From: Acidobacterium capsulatum ATCC 51196
GTDB lineage: Bacteria > Acidobacteriota > Terriglobia > Terriglobales > Acidobacteriaceae
NCBI RefSeq assembly: GCF_000022565.1
Contig: NC_012483.1
Coordinates: forward strand, 1-64,000
DNA: 64,000 nucleotides
Reading direction: 5' to 3'
The translations under genes were made by a program, and so were the position numbers. Each line of letters starts with the position of its first letter. The stretch's first letter is position 1. The notes beneath the pieces were generated by a model. The model was not told the origin of the DNA, searched no databases, and saw only the letters and a list, made by a program, of their open reading frames with translations. Below are positions 40,674 through 49,031 of this stretch, piece after piece.

Positions 40674-42761
40674 ATGAGACTTGGCAGTCTGCTCTCGCTT
40701 GTTCTGTTTTTCGTTGCTGCTGCGTTAGCACAGAGTACCCTGCCGCATTTCACCGTGGCCGATCATCATGGGAGCGTCACGCTATTAGGACGTTCTCCAT
40801 CGCAGTCGAAGACGACTGTCATTCCGACTGTCTTGGTGCCGGTGACACTATCTTTTGTTGCCAACCCGGCAAATGGGCGGCCAGCTACCTTATCTTCTCT
40901 GTCGGCTGTGCCTGCGGTCCTGCATTCTCCCGTCTTTGCCCGCTTCGGGTTTTCTGATTCAGAGCACACGCAGTACGCGGATGCCCTGTTGCGGAGCGCC
41001 GTGCATCATGCTGCCGGATGGCACACGCTTCTGGGTTCTCCGGCGGTTCATCCTTTGCATATCACGATTCCCCCAAGGGCCGGTTATCTGCTGAGTGATG
41101 GCCGAACCGGCGGCAAGATGGCGATTCTCGATGTTGAATATCTAGAGAGAAGAATCTTTGCGCAGTTGCCTTCTGAAAAAGGAAAGCTCTTCCTCATTGT
41201 GACGCCGAATGCAGCCTATTACACGTGGAGCGATGCAACCATCTGCTGTTCGTGGGGCGCTCATGGCATTGACCCTGCAACCGGAGATTCATTTGTATTG
41301 GGCACATATCTGCACGCTGCGCCTGCAATTGTGAAAGAGCAGGACGTTCAACCCCTGACGCAGCAGTTGGCTGAGTTCGTGCTTGATCCGGAGCATAATT
41401 CACTCTTTCACGGCGACTATGCGCACGCACCTGGAAATCATTTTGCGGCGTGGAAGAATCCCGTCACCGGCCGTTGCTCCGGCACAGGCATTGGCTCGGA
41501 CTATTTTCTGCTCGAGCCAACAGACGTTAATCTGAAAAATAATTTTCCCTTCTCAAAGCCCTACTTTGCCAGCACGGCAGCTCGCATGTATCACTTGCAA
41601 AATGTTGCTCTTCCTTTCTGGTATGGCGCGTCCTCCAAATCGTTCAGAAGACAGCACAGCTTCCCTGACGCTCAGATTTTGGCAGCATCAGCTCAATCCT
41701 GCCAGAGCGCTACGCAGGTTTCTCCCGGCACCCTGGTCGCAACATCGCAGATCATCCCGAAGCCAATAGGCAAGATGCGTCATGAGCATCAACTGATTGG
41801 CTACTGGACCGGTGAAGACAGCACAGGTGCGTTGTTTCCTCTGCATGATGTTTCACCACAGTGGGACAACATCATCGTCGCCTTTGCAGCACCCGTTTCC
41901 GGTGGTCCAGAAGGAGCGTTGCGCTTCACGCTTCCACAAGGCATTTCTTCCCGGCAATTCAAGTCAGACGTGGCATCGCTGCAGCAGCAGGGCAAGACTG
42001 TCATGCTCTCACTCGGCGGAGGCGGAGAATTCTTCAAGCTCGATCAATCCGCACAGGTTCCAGTATTCGTACAGAGCGTCGAGCATCTTGTCGCGAAATA
42101 CGGATTCCGTGGAATTGATCTTGATTTTGAAAGTCCATCGCTCGACCTCGCTCCCGGTGATACAGACTTCCGCCATCCGACCACCCCATCCATCGTGCAT
42201 TTGATCGCTGCCATGCGCCAGATCAAAGCTCATTTCGGCCCCAAGTTTCTCCTCAGTATCGTGCCTGAGGGATCACAGGTGCCCGCGGGGTATGACACCT
42301 ACGGCGGCCAGTTCGGGTCAGAGCTTCCGATCATCTATGCGCTCCGCAAAGATCTTTCTTTCGTCGATATTCAGGACTACAACACGCCACCAATGGAAGC
42401 ATTGGACGGGGAAATCTATCAGTCGCACACGGTCGATTATCACGCGGCATTAGCTGATCTCCTGCTACACGGATTCTATGTCGGTGGCAATCGTGCGCAG
42501 TGGTTTCCACCCCTTCCTGCAAGTAAGGTGGTGATCGGCTTTCTCGTTGGCTATGCGCAGCCATCGGTGGTCAGTGATGCCATGCGCTACCTCATGACCG
42601 GCAACGCGCCTGTGGGCACGCACTACCGGCTGAGCAACTCGTACGGCTATCCGCATCTGCTGGGCGCGATGTTCTGGAATATCGATATGGACCGCCGGCA
42701 GAACTACAAGTTCTCCAATCTCATTGGGCCGCAACTTCATCATTTTGCTGTGCAGCCATGA
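40674..42761 (+). CDS. GH18 chitinase-like protein with large unknown N-terminal domain
   Basis: Exported protein of 695 residues. A Sec signal ends at ALAQ near residue 20. Residues about 25-365 form a region I do not recognise (Cys pair in ATICCSWGAHG, a His-rich FHGDYAHAPGNHFAAW). From about 372 (QLIGYWTGE) to the end is a GH18 barrel with the DxDxE motif intact in GIDLDFES (Asp482, Asp484, Glu486), SLGGGGEF and a final FWNIDMDR. AAGGAG lies 9 bases before ATG 40674 and 6 before a GTG at 40671. The C-terminal half resembles ChiD-type chitinases. The N-terminal half may be a binding domain or a second enzyme. It sits in the amino-sugar region after GH20. Confidence 0.82.
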   Translation: MRLGSLLSLVLFFVAAALAQSTLPHFTVADHHGSVTLLGRSPSQSKTTVIPTVLVPVTLSFVANPANGRPATLSSLSAVPAVLHSPVFARFGFSDSEHTQYADALLRSAVHHAAGWHTLLGSPAVHPLHITIPPRAGYLLSDGRTGGKMAILDVEYLERRIFAQLPSEKGKLFLIVTPNAAYYTWSDATICCSWGAHGIDPATGDSFVLGTYLHAAPAIVKEQDVQPLTQQLAEFVLDPEHNSLFHGDYAHAPGNHFAAWKNPVTGRCSGTGIGSDYFLLEPTDVNLKNNFPFSKPYFASTAARMYHLQNVALPFWYGASSKSFRRQHSFPDAQILAASAQSCQSATQVSPGTLVATSQIIPKPIGKMRHEHQLIGYWTGEDSTGALFPLHDVSPQWDNIIVAFAAPVSGGPEGALRFTLPQGISSRQFKSDVASLQQQGKTVMLSLGGGGEFFKLDQSAQVPVFVQSVEHLVAKYGFRGIDLDFESPSLDLAPGDTDFRHPTTPSIVHLIAAMRQIKAHFGPKFLLSIVPEGSQVPAGYDTYGGQFGSELPIIYALRKDLSFVDIQDYNTPPMEALDGEIYQSHTVDYHAALADLLLHGFYVGGNRAQWFPPLPASKVVIGFLVGYAQPSVVSDAMRYLMTGNAPVGTHYRLSNSYGYPHLLGAMFWNIDMDRRQNYKFSNLIGPQLHHFAVQP

Positions 42762-42822
42762 GCTCTTCGACGGCCGATAGAGTTGCTGGTGTTGCGAAGC
42801 TCCATCTATCCGCAATAACCTG

Positions 42823-42862
42823 CATCTCACCCTGGGATCGATTCCCAAGGGTGAGATGTTTT
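42823..42862. terminator. Terminator hairpin after GH18
   Basis: Arms CATCTCACCCTGGGA (42823-42837) and TCCCAAGGGTGAGATG (42843-42858, one extra base), then TTTT. It lies about 60 bases past the GH18 stop and between converging genes. Confidence 0.75.
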
Positions 42863-42972
42863 CGAGCTAGGTCAGTGTCTTCAATTTGCGCATCGACGAG
42901 CGCTCTCAGGATAGATGCTGCTGTCTCGGCCAGGTTTCTTCCAGTCTTCGCATTGTGAAATCAAGTGTTTTA

Positions 42973-44199
42973 TCAGCTAAGAAAAGTGATGCAAGCTGGC
43001 GTTGGAACCGCCGTATAGTTGCCAGAGAATTTCAGTGAACCATCGCTCTCGTGAATATGGAAGCGCACGATATTGTCACTGAGTTGGTTACATGCGAAGA
43101 GAAATCGGCCCGTCGGATCGATGCAGAAGTTGCGCGGGTAATCCCCCATCGTGGAGTTTTCTCCTGCAAATGCAAGCCTGCCGTCAGTGCCTATCTTAAA
43201 GACTGAAATTGTATTGTGGAGCCGGTTGGCCGCATAAAGGACGTTGCCTTGAGCGGAGATTGCAATCTCTGATGAGAAGTTGGTTCCCACAAAACCCCGA
43301 GGCAATGCGGAGATAATTTGCTGACGGTCGAGGATGCCAGAATCAGGGGCGTAGTGAAAGAAGGCGATGGTAGACGCTTCTTCCTGAATGGAGTACATCC
43401 AGCGCTTATTGGGGTGAAATGCAAAGTGTCGCGGTCCGTCACCGGTAGGCAGCTTAAAAAAAGGCGTTGCTGCAACCGGCGTCAGCTTGCCTGTTTCCTC
43501 CTGCAGTCGATAGCTGTAGATGCGGTCCTGTCCCAGATCAGTGGAGAGTACGAACCGATTGTTGGGGTCGGCATGAATCATATGCGCATGCGGAGCGTCG
43601 TGTCCGCTGATGGCAAAGCTGCCAGCAGGTGCGTTTGTAGCGCGTTGCGCGCCAATTGCGCCGGTGTCATGGTGCACGCATACAGCCGAACCAAGTGAGC
43701 CATCTGCTCGAATCGGAAGCACTGCTATGCTGCCGCCGATGTAATTGGCAACAAATGCAAACTTTCCTCTTGCGTCTACGCTCATATAGGCGGGGCCAGC
43801 TCCTGCTGAGCTGACGGTGTTGATCAAGCACAGAGCGCCTGAACCGCGATCAATGGCAAATGCACTCACTGAGCCATTGTTGCCCTCAAAGTTCTCTACT
43901 TCGTTGATCGCATAGAGATATCGTTTTGAGGGATGGATCGTTATCCAGGAAGGGCTAGGCGTTCTGGCCACCAATGTGCCATGCAGCAGGTCGCCGTTGT
44001 GAGGGTCCAATTCAAAGCGATAAATTCCTTCGCCGTTTTTTTGTTTCCCGAGGTCACCTGTGTATGTGCCCACGTAAGCAAATGTCTTGCCACTTTTGGA
44101 AATATGTTCAGTAGCCCCGGCCACACGATGCGCTGCCGCTGCAACGGCCACAGTGGCCGCACTCTTCAGGAATTGCCTTCGAGAGCTGTTCTCATTCAC
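42973..44199 (-). CDS. Lactonase family beta-propeller protein, Tat-exported
   Basis: A 408-residue protein of the YbhE/6-phosphogluconolactonase (seven-bladed propeller) family. A twin-arginine signal is present (SSRRQFLKSAATVAVAAAAH near residues 5-24), so the product acts outside the cytoplasm, which makes a role in the pentose phosphate pathway unlikely. Family blocks include FAYVGTYTGD, WITIHPSKRYLYAINE, PAYMSVDARGKFAFVANY and GPRHFAFHPNKRWMYSIQEE. It is the last gene of the D-amino-acid set (deacylase, RidA, permease), 49 bases after the permease stop. It may open a sugar lactone or lactone-like product in the periplasm; the substrate is unknown. Confidence 0.88.
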   Translation of the reverse strand: MNENSSRRQFLKSAATVAVAAAAHRVAGATEHISKSGKTFAYVGTYTGDLGKQKNGEGIYRFELDPHNGDLLHGTLVARTPSPSWITIHPSKRYLYAINEVENFEGNNGSVSAFAIDRGSGALCLINTVSSAGAGPAYMSVDARGKFAFVANYIGGSIAVLPIRADGSLGSAVCVHHDTGAIGAQRATNAPAGSFAISGHDAPHAHMIHADPNNRFVLSTDLGQDRIYSYRLQEETGKLTPVAATPFFKLPTGDGPRHFAFHPNKRWMYSIQEEASTIAFFHYAPDSGILDRQQIISALPRGFVGTNFSSEIAISAQGNVLYAANRLHNTISVFKIGTDGRLAFAGENSTMGDYPRNFCIDPTGRFLFACNQLSDNIVRFHIHESDGSLKFSGNYTAVPTPACITFLS

Positions 44200-44248
44200 T
44201 TCGATATGCTCCTTTCAATTTTGTGAAACTTTGCTCATGCCGCGCACG

Positions 44249-45613
44249 CTATCGGATTGCGAAAGACACCGCAAAGGTCAACAGCAGCGCGCAGACAGAG
44301 ATGATGCTTTCGCAGACTGACCACGTCTTGAGCGTATCGGGAACACTCATGTTGAAGTACTCTTTCACCAGCCAGAATCCGCCGTCATTTACATGTGAGA
44401 AAATCAACGACCCTGCTCCAGTGGCAATGGCAAGCAATGCGGGGTTCGCTCCGTGAGTATGGAGTGCAATTGGAGCAACTATGCCAGCCGCCGTGCTCAT
44501 TGCAACCGTGGCAGAGCCAACGGCAAGTCGCATCAGCGCTGCCAGCAGCCAGGCCAATAGCAATAGAGGCACGTGAAGGTGCAGAGCGACAGAGATGATC
44601 GCAAGTGCGACGCCACTGTCTTGCAGCACTCGCCCGAAGCCTCCTCCTGCGCCCACCAATAAGGTGATTGTGGCTGTCGGAGCCAGACATTCATTGCTGA
44701 AGCGCAGGATCGTTTCCTTGGTGAATCCCCTCATCCGTCCGAAGGTGACAAAGCTGACCAGTACGCCTACGAGCAACGCAATATCATCATTCCCGGCAAG
44801 ATGCAGCACGTTATTCAGCATGCTGCCACGGGCCGTGATAGCATCGGCGGCGCTACCGGCTAGCATCAGCAGCACCGGTAGCAGGATCGTGAAGAGCGAA
44901 ATCCCGAAACTGGGAAAACCACGATCAGGGTTCCGTTCAAGAAATTGCGTGGCCAGGGGGTTCTCTTGCGCAAGGTGTATATGAGGAGCAATCAGCTTGG
45001 CGAAGACAGGGCCCGCAATGGCGGCGGTAGGTAGTCCGATCAACAGTGCATAGAAGATGGTGTGCCCCACATCGGCGTGGTACATGGTGACGGCCAGCAT
45101 CGCAGCCGGGTGAGGCGGTACAAGGCCATGAACGACAGAGAGTCCCGCGGCCAAAGGCAGACCGACCAACACCATCGAAGTGCGTGTGCGTTTCGCGACC
45201 GTATAGGCGATGGGGATCACCAGGACAAATCCCACCTCAAAAAATGCAGGCAACCCTATGATCAAGCCGATCGTCATCATGGCCCAATGCACACGCTTCT
45301 CACCAAAGAAGCGAATGAGCGTGTGTGCAATGCGATCCGCGCCTCCGGATTCGGCCATCATTTTCCCGAGCATGGTTCCGAGGGCCACAACTACAGCAAT
45401 GTGACCCAGCGTGCCGCCTAATCCTGCTTCGAAAGAATGCACCACGTTCTGTAATGGCATGCCGGTAAGCAGTGCCAGCGCCAGCGAAGCTAAAAGAATA
45501 GATAGGAACGGATTCAATTTCACAACGGCAATCAGCAGCACAAGACCAGCGACCGATCCGAGCGCAGAAAGCAACAGCAAGAGGCTATGGTGGGCAATCA
45601 TAGGCAGCGGCAT
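44249..45613 (-). CDS. GntP family permease (gluconate or D-amino acid:H+ symporter)
   Basis: Inner-membrane symporter of the GntP family, about 454 residues with 12 or more helices; family blocks such as GGTLGHIAVVVALGTMLGKMMAESGGADRIA (parts), LVPPHPAAMLAV and AMSTAAGIVAPI are visible, and the C-terminal FSHVNDGGFWLVKEYF is typical. GntP proteins carry gluconate, but the DsdX branch carries D-serine. The neighbours are a deacylase for N-acyl-D-amino acids, RidA and a D-threonine aldolase-like enzyme, so D-amino acids or their N-acyl forms are a good alternative. I start at ATG 45613 (family homology), not 45661. Ribosome site is weak. The adjacent lactonase keeps gluconate-type substrates possible. 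Confidence 0.88.
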   Translation of the reverse strand: MPLPMIAHHSLLLLLSALGSVAGLVLLIAVVKLNPFLSILLASLALALLTGMPLQNVVHSFEAGLGGTLGHIAVVVALGTMLGKMMAESGGADRIAHTLIRFFGEKRVHWAMMTIGLIIGLPAFFEVGFVLVIPIAYTVAKRTRTSMVLVGLPLAAGLSVVHGLVPPHPAAMLAVTMYHADVGHTIFYALLIGLPTAAIAGPVFAKLIAPHIHLAQENPLATQFLERNPDRGFPSFGISLFTILLPVLLMLAGSAADAITARGSMLNNVLHLAGNDDIALLVGVLVSFVTFGRMRGFTKETILRFSNECLAPTATITLLVGAGGGFGRVLQDSGVALAIISVALHLHVPLLLLAWLLAALMRLAVGSATVAMSTAAGIVAPIALHTHGANPALLAIATGAGSLIFSHVNDGGFWLVKEYFNMSVPDTLKTWSVCESIISVCALLLTFAVSFAIR

Positions 45614-45673
45614 GACCTTGTCGGGTATGAAATAGAGCGAAAAAACGCGACGAAAAAGCATCTCGAATGCTGA

Positions 45674-46060
45674 TCAGCGTATGGGCTTCTTGTAGGCGAC
45701 GCAGTCGATCTCCACCTTGCAGTCGATCACCATGCTTGATACCACACAGGCGCGAGCGGGTGGATGTTCTCCAAAAAACTCCCGGAACACAGCATTGAAA
45801 GCGCTGAAGTCGCGAGGGTCTTCCAGCCAGACGCCGCACCGAACGATGTGCTGCCTTTCGTATCCCGCTTCGTGGAGAATAGCCATGAGATTTTGGATTG
45901 CTTGCCGTGCCTGTGCCGTTATATTTCCGGTCACAACTTCACCGTCCATCATTGGAACCTGACCGGAAACATAAAGCCAGCCATCGGCTTCTACTGCTCT
46001 TGAAAACGGGAGATGCTGGCCGCCCGTGCCGGTGCCACCTTCGATTCCATATCGCTTCAT
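45674..46060 (-). CDS. RidA family enamine/imine deaminase
   Basis: A 128-residue cytoplasmic RidA (YjgF/YER057c/UK114) protein, normal in length. Visible motifs: VSGQVPMMDGEVVTGNITAQARQAIQNL (parts), the GVWLEDPRDFSAFNAVFREFFGEHPPARACV stretch that contains the catalytic Arg and the usual P-ARA-V signature. RidA hydrolyses reactive 2-aminoacrylate made by PLP-dependent serine/threonine dehydratases. AGGAGG lies upstream of the ATG at 46060. Its place between the deacylase and the permease and close to a PLP-dependent D-amino-acid enzyme suggests it protects against enamine intermediates of D-serine or D-threonine breakdown. Confidence 0.92.
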   Translation of the reverse strand: MKRYGIEGGTGTGGQHLPFSRAVEADGWLYVSGQVPMMDGEVVTGNITAQARQAIQNLMAILHEAGYERQHIVRCGVWLEDPRDFSAFNAVFREFFGEHPPARACVVSSMVIDCKVEIDCVAYKKPIR

Positions 46061-46097
46061 GCTCGCCACTTTCCTCCTGTGCGTTTGAAAACTTTGC

Positions 46098-47561
46098 CTA
46101 CTGTGCCCAGCTCCTGGCAGAGCGGAATAAATAGCGCCCGCTCCTCCTGCCGGTCTCACTCTCTGCTCCGTATGAAAGTGTGCCGTTTACCCAGACAGCT
46201 ACAATTCCCGCAGAGGGCGATTGAGAGTCCGTGAAAGTTGCGGTGTCAGTGATCCTCTCTGCGTCAAAGAGAACCATATCTGCAAAGTAGCCCTCGCGAA
46301 TGGCGCCACGATGCCGCAGGCCAAATCGCTGTGCCGGCAACCACGTCATCTTTCTGATGGCCTCCGGAAGCGTGAACAGCTTTTCTTCGCGGCAATAGCG
46401 GCCAAGTACACGTGGAAATGTTCCCCATAACCGAGGATGCGGCCGCGGATCATGAGGCAGGCCATCGGAGCCGATCATCGTTGCCGGGTGCCCCAGGATG
46501 AGCCGCATGTCCTCTTCAGAGATGCTGTGATAGATGGCTCCCGCAGGTTGCAATTTGCGTGCGGCATCGAGTTGCGCAGTCTTCCACTTTGCAGCGATCT
46601 GGGCCAGGGTGCTGCCGGCCATTTCAGGATGAGGCTCGCTCCAGGTGATTGTGATCTTGACGCGTTCATCGACCTGGCGCAGATCAAGCGTGCTTGAGCC
46701 GGCCGCATATGGATAGCAATCCCATCCGATCTGCTGTGTTGCTCGTGCTCGGTCCAGTACTTGTAGTACTTCCTGGGCACGTCCCCAGTTATCGATGCCC
46801 GCGCATTTGAGGTGAGAGACAATCACCGGTACGCCGCAGTGATCTCCGGCTTCAAAGGCCTCGTGCAGCGCATCAAGAATCGTTGCGGTTTCACTGCGCA
46901 AATGTGTGGCATAGATGCCGCCGGCGGCTTCCAGCGGCTGCATCAGTGCCAAGACTTCCTTTGCCGTGGCGGCATTTGCTGAGCCATAGGCAAGCCCCGT
47001 GCTGAGTCCCAGTGCTCCATGCTCCAGGGCTTCCTGCAGTTGAAGGCGCATAGCTTCGATCTCGGCAGAATCTGCAGGGCGGTCGAGACGATCCATGTGA
47101 TTATTGCGCAGCGCGGTGTGGCCCACCAAAGCGCCAACGTTCACTGCGGGCTGTGCTGTTTGCACCGCGGCTACATAGTCAGCGAAATGGGGATAGCGAA
47201 ACATCCCTGCATCTCCCAGCAAGTTCATTGGGTCAGGAAGACCGTAACGAAGGGTGACCGGTGCTGCGCTGATGCCGCAATTTCCTACGATGACAGTGGT
47301 GACGCCCTGCGAGATTTTCGGCAGCATCTGCGGCGTCTCAATCACGCTGGTGTCATCATGCGTGTGAGTGTCGATGAAGCCGGGCGCCAGTGTGAGGCCA
47401 TCCGCATCCACTTTGTTTCGGGCGCTTATATTCAATGCCTCGCCTACCGCAACAATCCGGTCGCCTGTGATCGCGACGTCTGCGCATCGTATGCTGGTAT
47501 CGTTACCGTCGATGATCCGGGCTTGCCGGATTAAGGTGTCGCATTGGGAAGAGGCTGTCAT
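46098..47561 (-). CDS. N-acyl-D-amino-acid deacylase (D-aminoacylase)
   Basis: Zinc-dependent amidohydrolase, 487 residues, matching D-aminoacylases of the urease-like superfamily. The metal-binding HxH lies in FIDTHTHDD (His66, His68); GVTTVIVGNCGISAAP provides the conserved cysteine ligand, THLRSE and VSHLKCAG the further histidines, and GSDGLPHDPRPHPR the catalytic Asp. It hydrolyses N-acyl-D-amino acids to a free D-amino acid and an acid. It is the first gene of the minus-strand set with RidA, permease and lactonase, and is divergent from a D-threonine aldolase-like gene over 92 bases, so the two transcripts are probably controlled together. Confidence 0.92.
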   Translation of the reverse strand: MTASSQCDTLIRQARIIDGNDTSIRCADVAITGDRIVAVGEALNISARNKVDADGLTLAPGFIDTHTHDDTSVIETPQMLPKISQGVTTVIVGNCGISAAPVTLRYGLPDPMNLLGDAGMFRYPHFADYVAAVQTAQPAVNVGALVGHTALRNNHMDRLDRPADSAEIEAMRLQLQEALEHGALGLSTGLAYGSANAATAKEVLALMQPLEAAGGIYATHLRSETATILDALHEAFEAGDHCGVPVIVSHLKCAGIDNWGRAQEVLQVLDRARATQQIGWDCYPYAAGSSTLDLRQVDERVKITITWSEPHPEMAGSTLAQIAAKWKTAQLDAARKLQPAGAIYHSISEEDMRLILGHPATMIGSDGLPHDPRPHPRLWGTFPRVLGRYCREEKLFTLPEAIRKMTWLPAQRFGLRHRGAIREGYFADMVLFDAERITDTATFTDSQSPSAGIVAVWVNGTLSYGAESETGRRSGRYLFRSARSWAQ

Positions 47562-47653
47562 TGAGAGTGCTCAGCAGGTAACTCCCTGTATAAACCAAAT
47601 TCCCCTCAAAGCAAAGCATGCATGAGATATCCTGCAAACCTCAGGAGGCTGAA

Positions 47654-48937
47654 ATGTCCGGCACCAGTGCCTTCAATCTCGCTCTTCAAGCCAGCTTGAT
47701 CTCCCCGCTCGACAAAGGGCTGGGTTATTTGCAGGCTCCAGCTTCTTCCACCGAAATTGCTCATCGCAATTGGAACCTGCTCAAGGAAGAGCTCAGCCTT
47801 CCCGTGGCCGTGCTGTATCAGGACCGCATGCAACATAACCTTGCGTGGATGCAGCAGTTTATTTCCTCTTATGGGCTCGCTCTGGCGCCGCATGGAAAGA
47901 CGACCATGGCTCCTGCACTGTTTGATCTGCAGCTCAAGCACGGTGCATGGGGCATCACGCTGGCTACTCCGCATCAAACACGCGTCGCTTATGAGCATGG
48001 TGTACGCCGCATTCTCATGGCAAACCAGTTGGTGGGCCAGGAAAACATGGCAATCATCTCACGCCTGTTGAACGATTCTGATCTCGAATTCTACTGTCTG
48101 GTTGACTCTGCGGATCAGATTCATCAGCTTGGAAAATTCTTTGCCGCCCGCGGGCAGCAGTTGCCAGTGCTGCTCGAGCTTGGTGTCGATGGCGGAAGAA
48201 CGGGAGTCCGCAATGAAGATCAACTCAATGCCGTCCTGCTTGCGCTATCGCAGTGGAACAGTGCGCTTGCGCTCAGTGGAGTGGAGCTTTACGAGGGTGT
48301 GCTCGATGACGAATCGTCCATCCGGGAGTTTCTCGCCAGCGCCGTCGAGATTGCTCGAAAGCTTGCAGGACAGGGACGCTTTCGTCGAAGCCCTTTTCTG
48401 CTTTCCGGCGCTGGTTCAGCATGGTACGACGTCGTAGCTGATGTATTTTCGCAAGCAGGGCTCGGTGTCGCCGCAGAAATTATTCTGCGCCCAGGCTGTT
48501 ATCTGACCCATGATGCCGGACTCTATCGCGAGGCCCAGCAACAGATACTGGAACGCAATCCCGTGGCTCGGCAAATGCATTCCGGGTTGAAGCCGGCTCT
48601 TCACCTCTGGGCTTATGTTCAATCTCGCCCCGAGCCTCAAAAAGCGATTATCGCGATGGGGAGGCGGGATGTTGCATTTGACGCAGGATTTCCGATGCCT
48701 GGCTTGCGATTTAGGCCCGGCCAGACATCCCCGCTCCCGGCTCCTGGTCATTGGTCCATCCAAAAAATGATGGATCAGCATTCTTATATGCAGTGCGCCG
48801 TTGAGGATGATCTTTGCGTCGGTGACATGATTGCGTTCGACATTTCGCACCCGTGCCTCACATTCGACAAGTGGCGCGCGCTGCCTGTTTTGGATTCTGC
48901 TTACAGGGTGATCGGGGTAGTGCAGACATTTTTCTGA
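47654..48937 (+). CDS. PLP-dependent D-threonine aldolase/D-serine dehydratase-like enzyme
   Basis: A 427-residue fold-type III PLP enzyme (alanine racemase-like N-terminal domain with a D-serine dehydratase-like C-terminal domain). The PLP lysine is Lys82 in APHGKTTM; the C-terminal metal site shows in QHSYMQC and ISHPCLTFDKWR (His and Cys ligands for zinc). Family members annotated as amino acid deaminase, DSD1-type dehydratase or D-threonine aldolase share these features. AGGAGG precedes ATG 47654. It probably acts on the D-amino acids released by the divergent deacylase; RidA nearby suggests a dehydratase reaction through an enamine. Confidence 0.88.
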   Translation: MSGTSAFNLALQASLISPLDKGLGYLQAPASSTEIAHRNWNLLKEELSLPVAVLYQDRMQHNLAWMQQFISSYGLALAPHGKTTMAPALFDLQLKHGAWGITLATPHQTRVAYEHGVRRILMANQLVGQENMAIISRLLNDSDLEFYCLVDSADQIHQLGKFFAARGQQLPVLLELGVDGGRTGVRNEDQLNAVLLALSQWNSALALSGVELYEGVLDDESSIREFLASAVEIARKLAGQGRFRRSPFLLSGAGSAWYDVVADVFSQAGLGVAAEIILRPGCYLTHDAGLYREAQQQILERNPVARQMHSGLKPALHLWAYVQSRPEPQKAIIAMGRRDVAFDAGFPMPGLRFRPGQTSPLPAPGHWSIQKMMDQHSYMQCAVEDDLCVGDMIAFDISHPCLTFDKWRALPVLDSAYRVIGVVQTFF

Positions 48938-48988
48938 GCACGATAGTTCGCATCTCGCTGCCGGTGGCTGCTTTTCAATAGATCATTG

Positions 48989-49023
48989 CGCAGGGCATCT
49001 CCTCTATTCGGAAATGCCCTGCG
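48989..49023. terminator. Terminator-type hairpin
   Basis: 10-base perfect inverted repeat (CGCAGGGCAT, 48989-48998; complement 49014-49023) between converging genes, 9 bases beyond the GH20 stop on the minus strand; no clear T run. Confidence 0.5.
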
Positions 49024-49031
49024 AGATTAGC

